A DNA stretch of 64,000 nucleotides from Limnephilus marmoratus (GCA_917880885.1 OU862920.1:1674001-1738000), one strand, 5' to 3'; positions 1-12,639 are shown, counted from the stretch's first letter. Numbers and translations: made by a program. Notes: generated by a model not told the origin, from the sequence alone.

Positions 1-128
1 GTGTAAGACCATCATTCAAAATTGAAACGTTGCAAGAAATGGCTTTAGCCGTATTTGGTGACCAGTTATGAATGGCCAGTTACTCCTCCACCTTCATTTT
101 CCCGAGGGAATATTATTCGTTAAATATT
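1..128 (+). repeat. SINE-A body, cut by window edge
   Basis: The block around GAAATGGCTTTAGCCGT and TTTGGTGACCAG recurs at 15640-15690, 25600-25730 (reverse strand) and 59630-59760. The 25.6-kb and 59-kb copies also carry a tRNA-like head with A and B boxes. This is therefore the body of a tRNA-derived SINE (called SINE-A here) whose head lies left of the window. Confidence 0.6.
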
Positions 129-1051
129 TTCTAGGTTAATTGGATTTAATTTTTTTTTAAATTCACCTGTAATCTCAAGTAAGTTTTTTTTAAATCAATG
201 ACCCTACCTGATCTTTATATTCTTGTTCAATGGTTTCATCTAATAATACAAGAATTGCTTTGTGGGTGTGTTTTGTGATCCAACTGTAGCCTCAGATTGG
301 GCCTCTAATTCTGTACAAAACCATGTTTTCTAAATTCAAATGCGATAGAGATATACGATTTTAGGCGAGTACAAGTGAGACGGAACGCTGGCCTAAATGG
401 TACTTTTGTTTCTATTCAAATTTGTATGGAAGGCACTTCTTTCTAGTATTGGGTTTGATGTTTCAGACACCGTAAGAAAACATTAACAAAACATTTTGAG
501 TAAGAAACATAAAATCATGTTTTCATTAATTTCAAGGTTAGGAAAATTTCGTCATGTTCATTCATGATTCAAAGTACATCAAAAATTGTTTGGCCCCAAT
601 AACCAGAATGATAATAAAAATACATTATACAATCTCTGATCGACAATGATATGACAGATATTAAGAAATTCCTCTTTCGTTAAGTGCCTAATCGAATTAA
701 AGTCGGTTTTTGATTTACAATCGATACCCATCTCAAAGAAACCGTTATCGTCCATCCGCTTGAGAGCGATGCCACCGTGATATAATTCTAGAACTTCTTG
801 AGAGATAATGAAACATAGATTGCCGTTGATAGTTTTATAAAAAATAATTAATTGATTTCTTTTCATTGTTTCAGATACAGTCTGGTGCCACAGGTACAAT
901 CTCAAGGATTATTCCCTCTTCAGTTATCACCGGGTAAATGGACACAGCTGTGCCTACATATATACATACATACTGATAAAGCGATTTATTTTTAATCATT
1001 GAAGACAATGACAGCAACTCTCTAACGAAAATTTGAAACAGAAAAAATACG
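129..1051. other. AT-rich flank with one dispersed repeat
   Basis: No gene is visible. Positions 255-450 (around GTGATCCAACTGTAGCCTC and TTTGTATGGAAGGCACTTCT) match a diverged second copy at about 55690-55930, so this part is a dispersed repeat. A 108-codon minus-strand frame at 579-905 has no recognisable motif and looks like chance. Confidence 0.4.
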
Positions 1052-1135
1052 GCTGCATCTAGGAATTGAATCCAGGACCGTAGCCTTGGCGAGGCTCTGC
1101 TGTAACTACTGAGCTTTTTGACCCTACCCCTTCGG
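1052..1135 (-). repeat. tRNA-derived SINE head (family D)
   Basis: Read on the minus strand the segment has a tRNA-like A box region (AGCTCAGTAGTTACAGC) and a B box-like GATTCAATTCC. It matches a plus-strand copy at 49923-50012 that ends in the same TTGAATTCCTAGATGCG. There is no complete cloverleaf, so it is a SINE rather than a tRNA gene. Confidence 0.55.
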
Positions 1136-2371
1136 TCTTAGGTCCCTATTCCCTAGTCCCTACTGCATCAAACTTTTACTAAGAACTACCATATCTTCAT
1201 TTTCTTACCCAAACTAAACGCAATATAGATATTGTCGTAGATAAACATATCCATTTTTATTTTAATGTGCGACATCCATTATTTTTTTTTGTTGTAATAA
1301 TTAAGTTTTGCAGTACCATTTACGTGACAAAGAAATCGGGGATTAAAAAAAACACGTATGTAAATATATTTGATGATTTGTGGATGAAAAAACATCGTAG
1401 TCAAGTTTATTATTGATAGGTATTATCAATTTGTAGTCCAGTAAGTTTCATTTTAGGTACTTAAAACTTTAATAAAAACTTACCCAATACAAAGGCTTAA
1501 AAACAACATCCATGTCCAAAAAAAAGCATTGTAAATAATCATCATATAAAGTGCTTCGATAGTATTATACATTTTTGCATTACTATAAAAAAATATAAAA
1601 GTATTTTGTTACACCCTGTACAAATAATTATTCATAAATATTACAGCATTTTATTTGTGTTATTCCTATTTATTATTTCCAATTCCAATACATGTGAAAT
1701 CTTTGCTTATTGTGTATGTAATGAAAAGCCAATCAAACATTTCAATTGATTCAAAAGACTTACAAATTGATTTCTGGCTATTTACATAAAGTAGAATACA
1801 GAGATACAAATTTAATTTAATCAGAAAACCAGACAACCTTAAAGCTAAACTTTTCCAGAGTTGATTATTCTGATATTTTGTTCATAGCAAAGTTGCCTGA
1901 CAACATAACTAATAAAGTCAACCCAACAGTGTTGTAGACTTAATTACCATTTCCTGGAATTATATTGTATGTATAAATTAACTGGTATGTTTACTATTAT
2001 CCAATACAAACAATTTGCAATACATGTAATAATATAAAGGTATGTTATATTCCATGTTCTTTGTGTTCTGTTGTAGTCTATTATATTTTTAATAACATGC
2101 AAGCGTTGCTAGCGAAAATAATTATATTTGCGATGTTATTATCTTACTAAGAATCTGGCGTGCGTTATGTAAAAGCTATCAGTGGGAAACCTTAAATAAT
2201 TCTTGTTCAGCAACACTGATAACATTTTATAATGATTGTTGAATGACGAGACAAAACATTTAAATGGATATTAAAACCAAAAATCGCTTCCAATTCATGT
2301 GCGTCTCTATTTTTGGAATTCAAAATGTTTGAAAATGCATATTTCTCATGTAAAGTTTTATTTGTCCACAG
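1136..2371. other. AT-rich upstream region or 5' intron of glutamine synthetase
   Basis: No coding sequence or recognisable repeat was seen. The sequence before the start ATG ends in TTTGTCCACAG (AG at 2370-2371), a plausible 3' splice site. A noncoding 5' exon may therefore lie further upstream, inside or outside the window; I could not identify it. Confidence 0.35.
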
Positions 2372-2425
2372 AATAAAGAAAATCCATTAAAATGGCTGAC
2401 AGTTGCACACGCAAGATTGGGGATG
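2372..2425 (+). CDS. Gs2: Glutamine synthetase exon 1 (first coding)
   Basis: A probable acceptor AG lies at 2370-2371. The ATG at 2392 is followed by 11 codons ([11 protein letters not shown]) and one base of codon 12. The donor is G|GTGAGT at 2426. The first 20 bases of the exon are 5' UTR. Confidence 0.82.
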
Positions 2426-5400
2426 GTGAGTTAAATATTTATCTTATCAAGTATTACAGAAAACTTAAGAAAATCAACGTTCGCAAATCGCGATACATTG
2501 TATCAAAATTTTACACTCACTATGTAAAAATTATCAATTTTAATAACTGGATTCGGTGGGTATGAAAGTGATAACCGTTTTCAAAACAGATAAGTAATTT
2601 ATTGTTTTTGACCTTTGTCTTTGCAAGCCTGTCGAAAAGTTAAAATAATATAAAAGAAATTTATAACTTTTTTCGATCATTATGTAACAAATAAACGTCT
2701 TCCTATTTTACCCATCATGTGCATAATATGTACAACGTACTCATTCATGTTCTAACAGAAATATTCACTGTTTTTATCTTTGTAAGAATAAATATTTTTT
2801 AACCCTGATTTTAACAAAAATTCCATATATGATAATTCAAACATATGAAATAATATGGAGTATTTTCGTGAGTTCATCAAACTTGACAATCAAAATCACA
2901 GCTAGAACAATGTCAATCAGATTTTCCCTTATTTTGCAACAAAATACCGTCCAGTTAATGAGAACTACACTTCACTTTACTATAAAACACTTTTCAAGTC
3001 TAGTGGCAGTATAAGTAACTCAGTGGTCTAAATTCAATAAAATAATAATACGACGCTGGCAAAGAACGTGACTTTGAAGCTATGTGTTCTCTTTTGTTTG
3101 ATACATGTAATAATACTCTCTTATTTACAAATGGTAAACCTAACCCAATATACGTGCGAAACATGTTATGTTTCGATTTACAGGGAGAAGTTTCAGGTCA
3201 GTTTCACAAAGCGATGTAATTAGAGTTCTGTCATTAGATGATCGTCTAAATAGGGTGGTATTGTGTAGAGAAGTGTTAAAGATCAATTGAAGATAAGTGA
3301 GGTTCTCCGCACGTTTATACAGATCTGTTCTCTAAAGTAAACCTTTTGTTATCTACAGAGAAGAGATCCGGAGGATCCTTCCTGGTGGACTCCCCCAACG
3401 CCTTCCTCAACAAGACCATCCTGACCAAGTACCTGGACCTTCCCATGCCCGCGGACAAAATCCAGGCCACCTACATCTGGGTCGATGGAACAGGAGAGAA
3501 CCTTCGCTGCAAGGATAGGACTCTCAACTTCATCCCCACGGAACCCAAAGGTACTCGTATTTCAGTACCATTACATCGCTTCTACTTATAACGAGTGGAA
3601 AACTATTTTACAGGTGTAGAAACTTATCTTTGTGGAATCATTAGGTATAGTGCTTTACTGCGCAAATAAACATCTCTTGTAACAACATAGAAAACTACTG
3701 TACAGAATAGAAACTTATCTTTACAGTCTTTGTGGTATCGTTAATAGGTAAGAATTTTGGTTAACTGTGCAAATAGAGAGGTACATTAAGTTCATTCGTT
3801 CCTTGGAGGAATAAAAAAAACATTCGTTCCGCCTTTGAACACCTATACAAATATACTTGTTGTGGGTTTCCCCGAACTTTTCCTCAAACAATGTTTTAAA
3901 ATTATTTAAGAAACAAGAGAAGATTGTTTTCGATCATCGAAAATAAAGATTTTTAACACTGCAATAATTGCGATAACATCATTTTTGTTGAAATATGGCA
4001 TCAGTTCATTAGTTATCCGCTTTAGTACCTACATAACAATTTGATTTCTTCGTAATGTATATCATTACTAGCTGACCCGGCGAACTTCGTGCAGCCTCAG
4101 AATCAATAACTGTTGTAACTTACACAATGAACTTTCTTACTTTTCAACTTACTTATGGGTATTGCGTTTCATTTTCTTTATACGTGTGAGGGAGATTTAT
4201 TATAATTACAATATTTTTCCTTTGTGGGGGTGCAGACACAATTCACCGTTTGTCTCATTTTCGACTGTTGACATTTATTTAGTGTGTAAGAAATAGGGGC
4301 ATCGTTATATGTTTAAGAACAAAAGCAAAACAATCAGCGCATTGATATTTGACGATTTTATAATTTTTGGAATTCACTCACTATTCAATATTATACTTAT
4401 CACAATATTGCTGCAGCTCTTTCAAAAGATGACAATTCGTTCCATACAAAATGTGTGAGGAAAAGAATTTTCTTAATAATTTTTTTTCGTGAATTTTTTC
4501 GATGTTTTAATGGCTATTCTGCTATTCGGGGCGGAGACAAATCCAACAAACCAAATATCATAAAAATCGACCCTGCCGTTCTTGATTAATAAATGGTGTA
4601 TCTTACTAACCCGACTTTGTTTTATAGATATATTAAAGATAAGATTATTATGCCTAAACTAGTTTTATTACCTTTTTTTACTGCAGTACTTTCTTGACTC
4701 GTCTAATTATTTTCTCCAATATTTTGTGCCATCTGTATTATTTTCTTATAAACAATATTCCTTGTTGTAGATCTGCCCAACTGGGATTACGACGGTAGCT
4801 CCACCAACCAGGCGACGGGACAGAACTCTGACACCTTCCTCTTCCCGCAAGCCATCTACAAGGACCCGTTCCGCCGCGGGAACAACATCCTCGTCATGTG
4901 TGACACCTACAAGTACAACTATGAGCCCACGGGTAAGCTAAATCTATTTACCTTTAAACTCTACGATAGGAACAGGATCTCCACATGTAGTCCGGAAACT
5001 CGTAAACGAGCGGGATAAATTACATTAAAATAAATATGTATATAAAAGTTCGCAAGGTAAATTTTGGAAGTTTTAACATTTGTAGTCGATTTTGTAGAGT
5101 ATTTTTTTTTTATTTGAGCTTTCGTTTCGAGTAAATCTTATCCGAAGTTGGAAGCAGTCGCCAGTCGCCAGGGGCTTAATGTACCTCCTGTGTACTACCG
5201 TATCATGGATCACTTGAATGTAAAAGCCATATTATGGCGTTTAAATAGAGCAAATAAATAAATAATGTCTTAAAATGCATCAAAGTACAGTCCCTGCTTG
5301 AAAGGTTTTCTTAACCGTTTAGTTAATAAAAGTTTAAAAAATTAAGTTAGAAAATTGGTGGTTCATTTGCTGAGTAAGGAAAAAACGTATAGGTATTTCG

Positions 5401-8400
5401 AATTTATAAAAATTGAAACTGATTAAGTCAAGAATTCAAAAGATTATTTTAATTATTGTTGTTTTCGTAATTGTAACTGGTTTGTCAATCATACCATTAA
5501 AAAACTGAAAACTTTCGAAATCTTGTTATTATTTTCATGAGATTACAAAAATATCGATTAAGAAAGGAAGATGTCAAAATAGTTGTTCTTTCTGCCTAAC
5601 CCTACGGTAAAAAGCAAGATAGTAAGTTAATTGATAAATATACATATAGTAGCTGGTTCCCGGCATGCGTTGCAATGCCATATTTAAAGAAATACATTGT
5701 TTCTCCCTGAATCACCTTTCCCGTGCGTCCCCGCTCCCCTCCCTCGTCCCCTTCCTAGCTAGCAACATAATTATAGCCTATGTGTTATTCTGATGTACGA
5801 GCTATATTATTGTAAAGTTTCATTCAAATCCGTTCTGCAGTTTTTGCGTGATGAAGTTACAAACATACATAGGTATATCGTTTATAATATTATAAGTAAG
5901 ATATATATTTTCGTTTTCAGATACCAACAAGAGGAAAAACTGTGACGAAGCTTACCAGAAATGCAAGGACGAGATCCCCTGGTTCGGTATCGAGCAGGAG
6001 TACACCCTGCTGGACTCCGACATGCGCCCGTTCGGCTGGCCCAAGGGAGGCTTCCCTCCCCCACAGGGCCCCTACTACTGCGGGGTCGGCGCGGACAAGG
6101 TGTACGCGCGCGACCTGGTCGAGGCGCACTACCGCTGCTGCCTGTACTCGGGCGTGGCCATCTGCGGAACCAACGCCGAGGTGATGCCCTCGCAGTGGGA
6201 GTTCCAGGTGGGCCCCGCCATCGGCACCAAGGTGGCCGACGACCTGTGGATCGCGCGCTACATCCTGCACCGCTTGGCCGAGGAGTTCGGAATCATCGTC
6301 AGTCTGGACCCCAAGCCCATTGAGAACTGGAACGGCTCCGGAGCGCACACCAACTTCTCCACTCTCAAGATGAGAGAGGACAATGGCATCCTGTAAGTTA
6401 CATTCATCTTTACATAGTATAAAGCAAAGTCGCTGCCGCTGTCTGTACGCTTAGATCTTTTGAACTACGCAACGGATTTTAATGCGGTTTTCACCAATAG
6501 ATAGAGTGATTCATGAGAAAGGTTTGGGTATATAATTTGTCAAGGTTTTGTGTAAATTGGTTGAAATATATAATATATAGAGGGAGCGGGCTAGCAAGCT
6601 CGTGGCATGGATTTGATATGTATGACAATTAACAATGGCGTTGGTTATAAAGGTTGGGTAGTGGCGTTGTCAGTAGATGGCGTTGTGTTTTGTTAGCCAC
6701 AGCAACGTGTGGCGGGGTATATAAATTATAATAATTTCTAATATTCCCTCTCGAACATCGAGTGGAGATAAAGATTGTACAAAAACTTATAAATAATAAT
6801 AATATTATTAATTAGTTTAAGATAATATTATTATTACTTTAACATTTGCTATTGCTATCACAGGCGCAGTTCAGAGTAAAATAAGTAGGATTATTATAAT
6901 TGTAACCAAACCCCCGCTTGACATTCATTTGCAAAAAGATTCACTGTTTTTTAACATCTCCCAATATGAACTACTGTTTAATTTTGTTTTACTTAAACAT
7001 TGCCAAAGATTATTTTTTTGTAAAATATATTTGTGTTTCATAGAATTGATTGGTGACCAGCCAACTCAGAATAAAACCAACTCAGAAGCACCTCAGGAAG
7101 GTCATTAAGAGTGATGATAAAAAAATATAAAAAATTGCTTAAATAGGTTAAGTTAGGTTAGGGTTACTGGCTATTTTAAAATTATGTTTTTATTGTTTTA
7201 ATGACTTTTATGAGGTGTTTCTGAGTTGGTTTCATTCTGAGTTGGCATGGAACCGATACGAGCATCTTTGGTAAACTTTTAAATGCAAAAATATAGCTTG
7301 GTGTTCTCTCAGTCTGTTAATGTTAGGTACCGAACAGAGGAGATAGAACGTGTTTAAAATAATAGCACCCGATGTCAGTCCAGCGGTGTTAAGAATATAT
7401 GTGTTGTTTTGTTTCCAGTGAGATCGAGAAGGCCATCGACAAGCTGTCCAAGGTGCACATGAGACACATCAAGGTGTACGACCCCAAGGGAGGGAAGGAC
7501 AATGAGAAGCGCCTCACGGGCAACTACGAGACCTCCAGTATTAACGACTTCAGCGCCGGTAATTTCACTTTTTATAACCATCATCTAATACCACAACACG
7601 GCTTATTTTAATTTACAGGAGAGATGGGAAGGCTGATAGAGATATTAAAAAAAAGATAACTCCAATGTAGATAACTCCAATAATGGATAACTGAACGCCG
7701 TAGGCGCCAAAAAAACTGCCAAAAGAAGCTAACGAAGCTGTTCTTCCACAATCTCGAGAAAGATCAGATTCAGGATAACTTTCGGTAACTTCTCATCATT
7801 CCCTAGAATGATTGTAGACCCTAATGTACAGACAACAACGGTTGGCGTCGAATAAATTAAGAACATTTAGACATTATGAACTGTTAGTTATTCGTTGGCG
7901 ATCTGTAGTCATGCAAGGTAACGATGAGAAATTATCAAAATTTATCCTATCAATCCTTATCGATCGACTGTGCTTGGAGGCCAGGTATTGTACTATCCGA
8001 ATTCAATTGACTAAATGAGTATAAGTGAATGGGAAGAACCAAGTGACGAGACTTATAAGTACATTTCCATTGTTTCTGGCACTGAATCGTCGGCTCTTTC
8101 AATTCCTCACAATTTCAACTGCACGTACACCGTTTCCAAATTATTGGCATATTTCCAACCGAAGACGCATTCTCAAAGTTTGGAGCTCGACTTGAACAAC
8201 GAAAGTACCTAGTAGGTACTTCTCTGTCTAAAAGAAATCTTATTAGATTATTTAAATGTGTACACGTTTCTATTTCATTGTGTAAGCACGTTGCTAGGTA
8301 GTAATCTGACATCCCTTCCTAGCAACTTGTTGTTACTATTTTTTCTATATAAGTACCGGTAACTCGACGTTTGTTCCCCCCGACAGGTGGCTTATATTAT

Positions 8401-10841
8401 TATTATAAGATTATTATAAAAATATTATGTTTTTGCGCTTTATTTACCGATTTTAAACGTAAAATAAATTTCAAAATAACTTTAATAATAAGCTTTTATG
8501 GATTAGATACACAAGTTGCTTATGCTTGATGTATTCGAATGAAAATGTTTTATTATTTTATTAATCGGGGACACATACTTTTATTTTGAATAAGTAGGTT
8601 TATCATATTTTCTCTAAACCGACTGCATACTGTATATAAGTATGCCGAAGGGCCAACTGTCGTGGGACCAAAATGTCAGGGAATCGTGGAAGAATTTATT
8701 GATTTGTCGTGGAATCGTGTCTGATTTATTCATCTTACATGTATTGTGATAACGATAAAAGCAAATTAAATTCAATAAATTGTTTTGTTATTATTTTTAC
8801 AACATTGCGAAATGTACATTTTAATGCGTTTTTAAATAAAATATATCATAAAGCATAAATATTGACAAATTATATAATGCAGATGTGCATTTATAAAATA
8901 AACTTTAAAGGCTTCTAAAGGTGCTTACAATACTAGCCGCAGCACTAATGCTATATGTATCACTATACAAATTGATTTGTGTTCAATAACAAGATTGTTC
9001 TCCCCACTGACCATTCACAAGTTAGTCCTACAGACTAGGAGATAAATCATTCCATGTTGTCGATGATGGATATAACCAACGGGAAAAAAATCGTACTCTC
9101 CATGATAGCCAAGTTTTCAAACCATCCACAAATTAGTTTCAAGGAAAGTGAAACAATGTGCGCATTTCTTTTGATCCCCAAATATTTATTCCGGACAAAC
9201 CCAAAAGAAAGTCGAAAGGATAGAGCCACGGGATATAAATCCAAACTCCCTCAGGTAGAGAATTCTCAGAAAGTGCATCGTTGATTCTGCAATGTATTCC
9301 TATAGTCAAACAGAAACTAAGTGAACGGTCAAAGTCCAAAGTCAGTAATAAAATTTACAGGTAAAGCAACACGAGAAGGTTCACGACTTAAACTTAATTT
9401 CACTAAACAAAATGTTTTTATTATGTTCGGGACTGAATTTAAGTCTGAATAAGGATTGAATGAAAATGCGTAGGTGTTTAAAAATACCTACTACAATAAA
9501 TACAACTCAAAATGATCAGCCGGCTACCTTTTCCAACTTGCACTTTTAAACCCCCATTGCCGTCACTATTTTGCCACATGTGTGTAATCGAGTGATTTTG
9601 ATTCACCCAAGTCTCGTCCAAATAGACTATTTGCCGTCCGTCGCTAGTTCATTTTCATTTTGATTCATTTTTCTCAAAAAGTCTTCACGCGCTGTAGCAA
9701 TGTCTAATCTTCCCATTAAATACTTTCTTCCATCTTTGTGTATTTTGAATTTTAAACCAATATCATGCAAAATACATCGCAACGACTCATGAGAACCAAA
9801 AAAAAAAAATTTATCCACCAGAACTTTGTTAAGATCTGCAAGAGTGGGATATTGTCCATTGACATAAAAATCAATCACATTGCGACGCACAACATCCTTT
9901 TTAAAATCTTCCAATCCCGTTGAGGCCGCAAGCCTGCTGCCAATAGATGTATGGATGTCGTCAGTCCTGCTGCCAATAAATGTACTTGCTTGAAGTTCAA
10001 TGTTTTGATGTATTCTGGATTTGATGTATATTGGACTGATGAAAAACTTGATAACATTATAAACTATGGTTCTTTCACCTGCCTGCAATTCGTATCGTTG
10101 ATTTACGTCCACCATTTTAAATATGTATTATCTACTAAACATACAATATGTAATTACAAACACACCGATTAAATAAAGGGAGTCAAAATGACATTAATAA
10201 AGTATAGGTATTAAATCGAAAATAAAGTAATGGACTGGTTTTTGATCTTACGAAGTCAATACACTACTTATTACTGAATGTGGAATCATTAATTGTTTGC
10301 TTTTATAGTAAGTAAATATAAATAACAATGGAATTTCCAAAGCATTTAGTCGCCTAATTCACGGGAATAACCGCCAATGGAATTTCAAAATTTTGTTTCG
10401 CGGCGTGTAATTATTAGGTATCGTCTGAAATATTGTTTTTAGAATCCAGTTTAATGTATTTTCGTAAATAGGAATTTACGAGGGACGTATAAATAATAAG
10501 AAATGAAAAATATAAAAATATTAATAATATAATGGTGGAGTGCCTTTCGAGTTTGGGTTTTTCGGAGTTTTGACTGTACGTTAATCCCCGTGTGAAATTT
10601 TGGGAGTGCATTTGGTATCTGTTCGACTATAATCATTGTATTTCTATTGAAATTCTTATCGTCCTTTGTCTAATGCGTATTTATTATGTCAGGTGTCGCC
10701 AACCGCGGCTGCTCCGTGAGGATCCCTAGAAGCGTGGCCGAGGGCAAGAAGGGTTACCTGGAGGACCGCAGACCATCGTCCAACTGCGATCCCTACGCCG
10801 TGGTAGACGCCATCCTGAGAACCGTTTGCCTCAACGAATAG
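2392..10841 (+). CDS. Gs2: Glutamine synthetase (six coding exons, complete)
   Basis: ATP-dependent ligation of ammonium to glutamate, giving glutamine; eukaryotic GSII family, a decamer. Six exons join in consistent phase (2392-2425, 3359-3550, 4771-4932, 5921-6392, 7419-7558, 10693-10841) to give 382 residues. Seen: beta-grasp N-domain with NWDYDGSST at 79-87; metal ligands E154 and E156 in GIEQEY; E216 and E223 in [15 protein letters not shown]; catalytic-site H272 in [16 protein letters not shown] near 342-346; [14 protein letters not shown] with E357 near the C-terminus. The start ATG has a good context (AAAATGG) and no in-frame alternative is needed. No arginine-rich mitochondrial presequence is visible, so I infer the cytosolic paralogue (Gs2-like); which paralogue is less certain than the enzyme itself. 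Exons are GC-rich against AT-rich introns. Every residue expected for activity is present. Confidence 0.96.
2426..3358 (+). other. Glutamine synthetase intron 1
   Basis: A GT-AG intron, AT-rich. Nothing recognisable apart from short chance frames. Confidence 0.7.
3359..3550 (+). CDS. Gs2: Glutamine synthetase exon 2
   Basis: Acceptor CTACAG; donor AAAG|GTACTC. Encodes residues 12-75, the start of the beta-grasp domain, with [15 protein letters not shown] and [13 protein letters not shown]. It enters and leaves after codon position 1. Confidence 0.95.
3551..4770 (+). other. Glutamine synthetase intron 2
   Basis: AT-rich. Positions 4068-4635 are a dispersed repeat (listed separately). The remainder shows nothing recognisable. 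Confidence 0.7.
4068..4635 (+). repeat. Dispersed repeat I (ACTAGCTGACCCGG type)
   Basis: Begins ACTAGCTGACCCGGCGAAC. Related starts occur at 34659 (+) and, reversed, at about 55324 (-). The right boundary is estimated. This type of sequence is common in arthropod genomes; I cannot assign its class from sequence alone. Confidence 0.5.
4771..4932 (+). CDS. Gs2: Glutamine synthetase exon 3
   Basis: Acceptor TTGTAG; donor ACGG|GTAAGC. Encodes residues 76-129, including [12 protein letters not shown] and [13 protein letters not shown]. Both ends are in phase 1. Confidence 0.95.
4933..5920 (+). other. Glutamine synthetase intron 3
   Basis: AT-rich. A minus-strand dispersed repeat fills 5645-5899 and stops about 20 bases before exon 4. 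Confidence 0.7.
5645..5899 (-). repeat. Dispersed repeat H next to exon 4
   Basis: Related in inverse orientation to 40135-40400: shared CAACGCATGCCGGGAACCA, a CCTTCCTAGCTAGCAAC block, and a TATTATTGTAAAGTTTCATT core. The copy ends only about 20 bases before the exon 4 start, so the 3' end of intron 3 is largely repeat-derived. Confidence 0.6.
5921..6392 (+). CDS. Gs2: Glutamine synthetase exon 4 (catalytic core)
   Basis: Acceptor TTTTCAG; donor CT|GTAAGT. Encodes residues 130-286 with the metal-binding glutamates (GIEQEY and [11 protein letters not shown]), [12 protein letters not shown] and [11 protein letters not shown]. It is the longest and most GC-rich exon. Open frames on the opposite strand and in the other forward frames here are composition shadows. 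Confidence 0.96.
6393..7418 (+). other. Glutamine synthetase intron 4
   Basis: Holds a dispersed repeat at about 6405-6620 (GCAAAGTCGCTGCCGCTG onward), a type I recognise as common in lepidopteran introns but cannot name. A 185-bp inverted repeat lies at 7061-7245. Confidence 0.6.
7061..7245. mobile_element. MITE-like inverted repeat
   Basis: CCAACTCAGA occurs twice at the left end, and its reverse complement (TCTGAGTTGG) twice at the right end. The arms pair over roughly 35 bp, including GCACCTCA with TGAGGTG. Target duplication not clear. Confidence 0.5.
7419..7558 (+). CDS. Gs2: Glutamine synthetase exon 5
   Basis: Acceptor TTTCCAG; donor CCG|GTAATT. Encodes residues 287-333: [20 protein letters not shown], then [10 protein letters not shown] and [10 protein letters not shown]. 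Confidence 0.95.
7749..7983. mobile_element. MITE copy (GATAACTTTCGG family)
   Basis: Matches the better-preserved copy at 53296-53547: shared GGATAACTTTCGGTAA near the left, GTCGAATA..TTAAGAACA in the middle, and TATCCTATCAATC with TATCGATCGA at the right. The left terminus is shortened relative to the other copy. Confidence 0.55.
9480..10115 (-). pseudogene. Tc1/mariner-like transposase remnant
   Basis: Reading the minus strand, a frame from 10115 to 9627 contains a helix-turn-helix-like N-terminal region and [17 protein letters not shown]. After a stop, the frame continues with [12 protein letters not shown], the first catalytic Asp block (LDETW) of the IS630/Tc1/mariner superfamily. [10 protein letters not shown] segment follows before the frame decays near 9480. 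The later catalytic residues are lost. It carries in-frame damage and a local duplication ([11 protein letters not shown] and TSIGSRL). It lies antisense inside a host intron and is not expected to be functional. Confidence 0.65.
10693..10841 (+). CDS. Gs2: Glutamine synthetase exon 6 (last)
   Basis: Acceptor TATGTCAG. Encodes residues 334-382: [13 protein letters not shown], then [17 protein letters not shown]. It ends CLNE followed by TAG at 10839-10841, a typical GSII C-terminus. Confidence 0.95.
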
Positions 10842-12559
10842 AAGGAACCTCCCCACCTAACTCCAAACGCCACCTGGAAATTCAAAAAAGATATCAAGAA
10901 ATGTTTAATTTCGTTGTTTTGATCTTTATTTTGCACAAAATGAAATTATTGTGATGGTATTTTTATATTCGTGAATCGCTGGTTATGAGTGGGCTCTTGG
11001 CCTTAAATCATTTAAATTTTGAAACCCAAAAAATAATCATTTAATTACATTTAATCTCGCAATTTTGAAGGAGACGCAGTTTAGATAAAATTAAACGTAA
11101 AGGCCGGAGCCAACGATTGTTTGAGTGTGAAAGAATCTTGAGTGAAAATGTTCTGAAAGCTGAGTACAAATAATAAAACAATAAGCTGCTCTTCAGAACA
11201 TTTGCTCTGAAAAGAAAATGATATCCATACTTTTATGCCTCATTTATCGATAATATACATTACTATTTACGTAAGAAAAACATATTTATACAATATATTT
11301 ATATTAGTTGAATATTTTACACTTCTAGTACATAGCATGTTGAGAAAATGTATCGGATAAATTCAAAAACTTACGCTATAACAGAAATTATGAGCGACTT
11401 TTTTACAAAACATGCCTTTTTTAGCACTTAAAATGAATATTGTCTTTTCCTGAAATAAAACTAAGAATATTACGTTTTTACCACGTCTAGCAAATAGCCG
11501 AGTACAAAATTAGTGGCCTATTAAACATAATCGATCCGTAATAAAATAACTTCAGTAGATTCTTGTTTCAGGCGAACGATTCAACAACAGGCTGGACTTG
11601 TATTATTATTATTTCGTATTGAGAGGTGTATTAACTGATTGGAGTCTGTTGCCAAAGCTGTGCAGCTTTCGTGTAAGCATATCGATGAGATATTTAAGTA
11701 TTACGTGTGATTGGTTAATTGTTTGAAGAGAGGTATAGTAGCTCTAAGATTGTTCTTATTCCACAATATTATATTCGCCACCACGAGACGGACCGCTCAA
11801 CGGTCGCGGTCGGTTGCACTATCGCACGTTCATGTTTGTGATCGACTGGTACGCGTTTGTTATATTTAGACTTAGTTAAATTTTATTATAATGTTTCGTT
11901 AGAACACAATATATCTATAAGACGATATTTTATTTCTTCTTTAAGTGTAATGTTATATTATTATTGGCTCAATATATCTGTCATGTATTTTTGCAGAAAT
12001 AATGATATGTTATAATAAAAATCATATAAGTTATGTATTGCTGGTTTCAATTACCGCCTACTCCAAAGCCTGATCCTTTAATTAACAACGGTCTGAACAA
12101 AGCATTCTTTTAGCAAAAATTCTTAACCCACATGAATTTATGCTTGGTTCTATAAAACAAGAGTACTTTACTAACTGCTTTTTTTACATTCACGTTTAAA
12201 AGTGTTTAATTTGATTTTAAAATTCACTCAAAAATAAAATTTTAACAAATGGTCGTATATGTTAATTTATTGTGTGATTTATTGCAAATCGGATTTGTGA
12301 CTAATTTAATGAATGTTGAACATTTAATTAAATTAAAAAATTCACCTTTTTATACAATTGTTAACCAGGCAAATTTTCTTCCGGGTTTTAAATTTATTTG
12401 ACCACATATTTTAAAATGTTACTATGTATTAAAATAATGGTGACCTGATCGTTTGTAATAGAATTGCATCATTGTAAAGAAACTCTGCTGGCTGGTATTT
12501 AAGTCCCTTCGGTAAAAAGCTCTGATTAATTATCGGAAATGTGTACTCCAGAAAATTCT
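10842..12559 (+). other. Glutamine synthetase 3' UTR and intergenic DNA
   Basis: The first AATAAA after the stop is at 11172-11177; further candidates lie near 11453 and 12014. Which one is used cannot be told from sequence. No other gene is visible. Confidence 0.45.
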
Positions 12560-12639
12560 AATTCTCGACAATCATCCCTCAGGTCAGCAGCATCATCAGC
12601 TATCAGAAGGTTGAAGGAACCAAAGTACACTTAGTACAC

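Larger units (their letters stand above)
7559..10692 (+). other. Glutamine synthetase intron 5 (3.1 kb)
   Basis: The longest intron. It carries a MITE at 7749-7983 and a decayed Tc1/mariner-like transposase on the opposite strand at 9480-10115. Between them (8000-9470) and after them (10116-10690) I see only AT-rich unique-looking DNA. Confidence 0.7.

Noticed and set aside
5882..6348. Long open frames on the minus strand and other forward frames across 5882-6396
   Set aside because: They overlap the glutamine synthetase exon with conserved catalytic motifs; high GC removes stops in the other frames.
7140..7170. Telomeric repeat (TTAGG)n
   Set aside because: Only two or three irregular GGTTA-like units, in the loop of a MITE.
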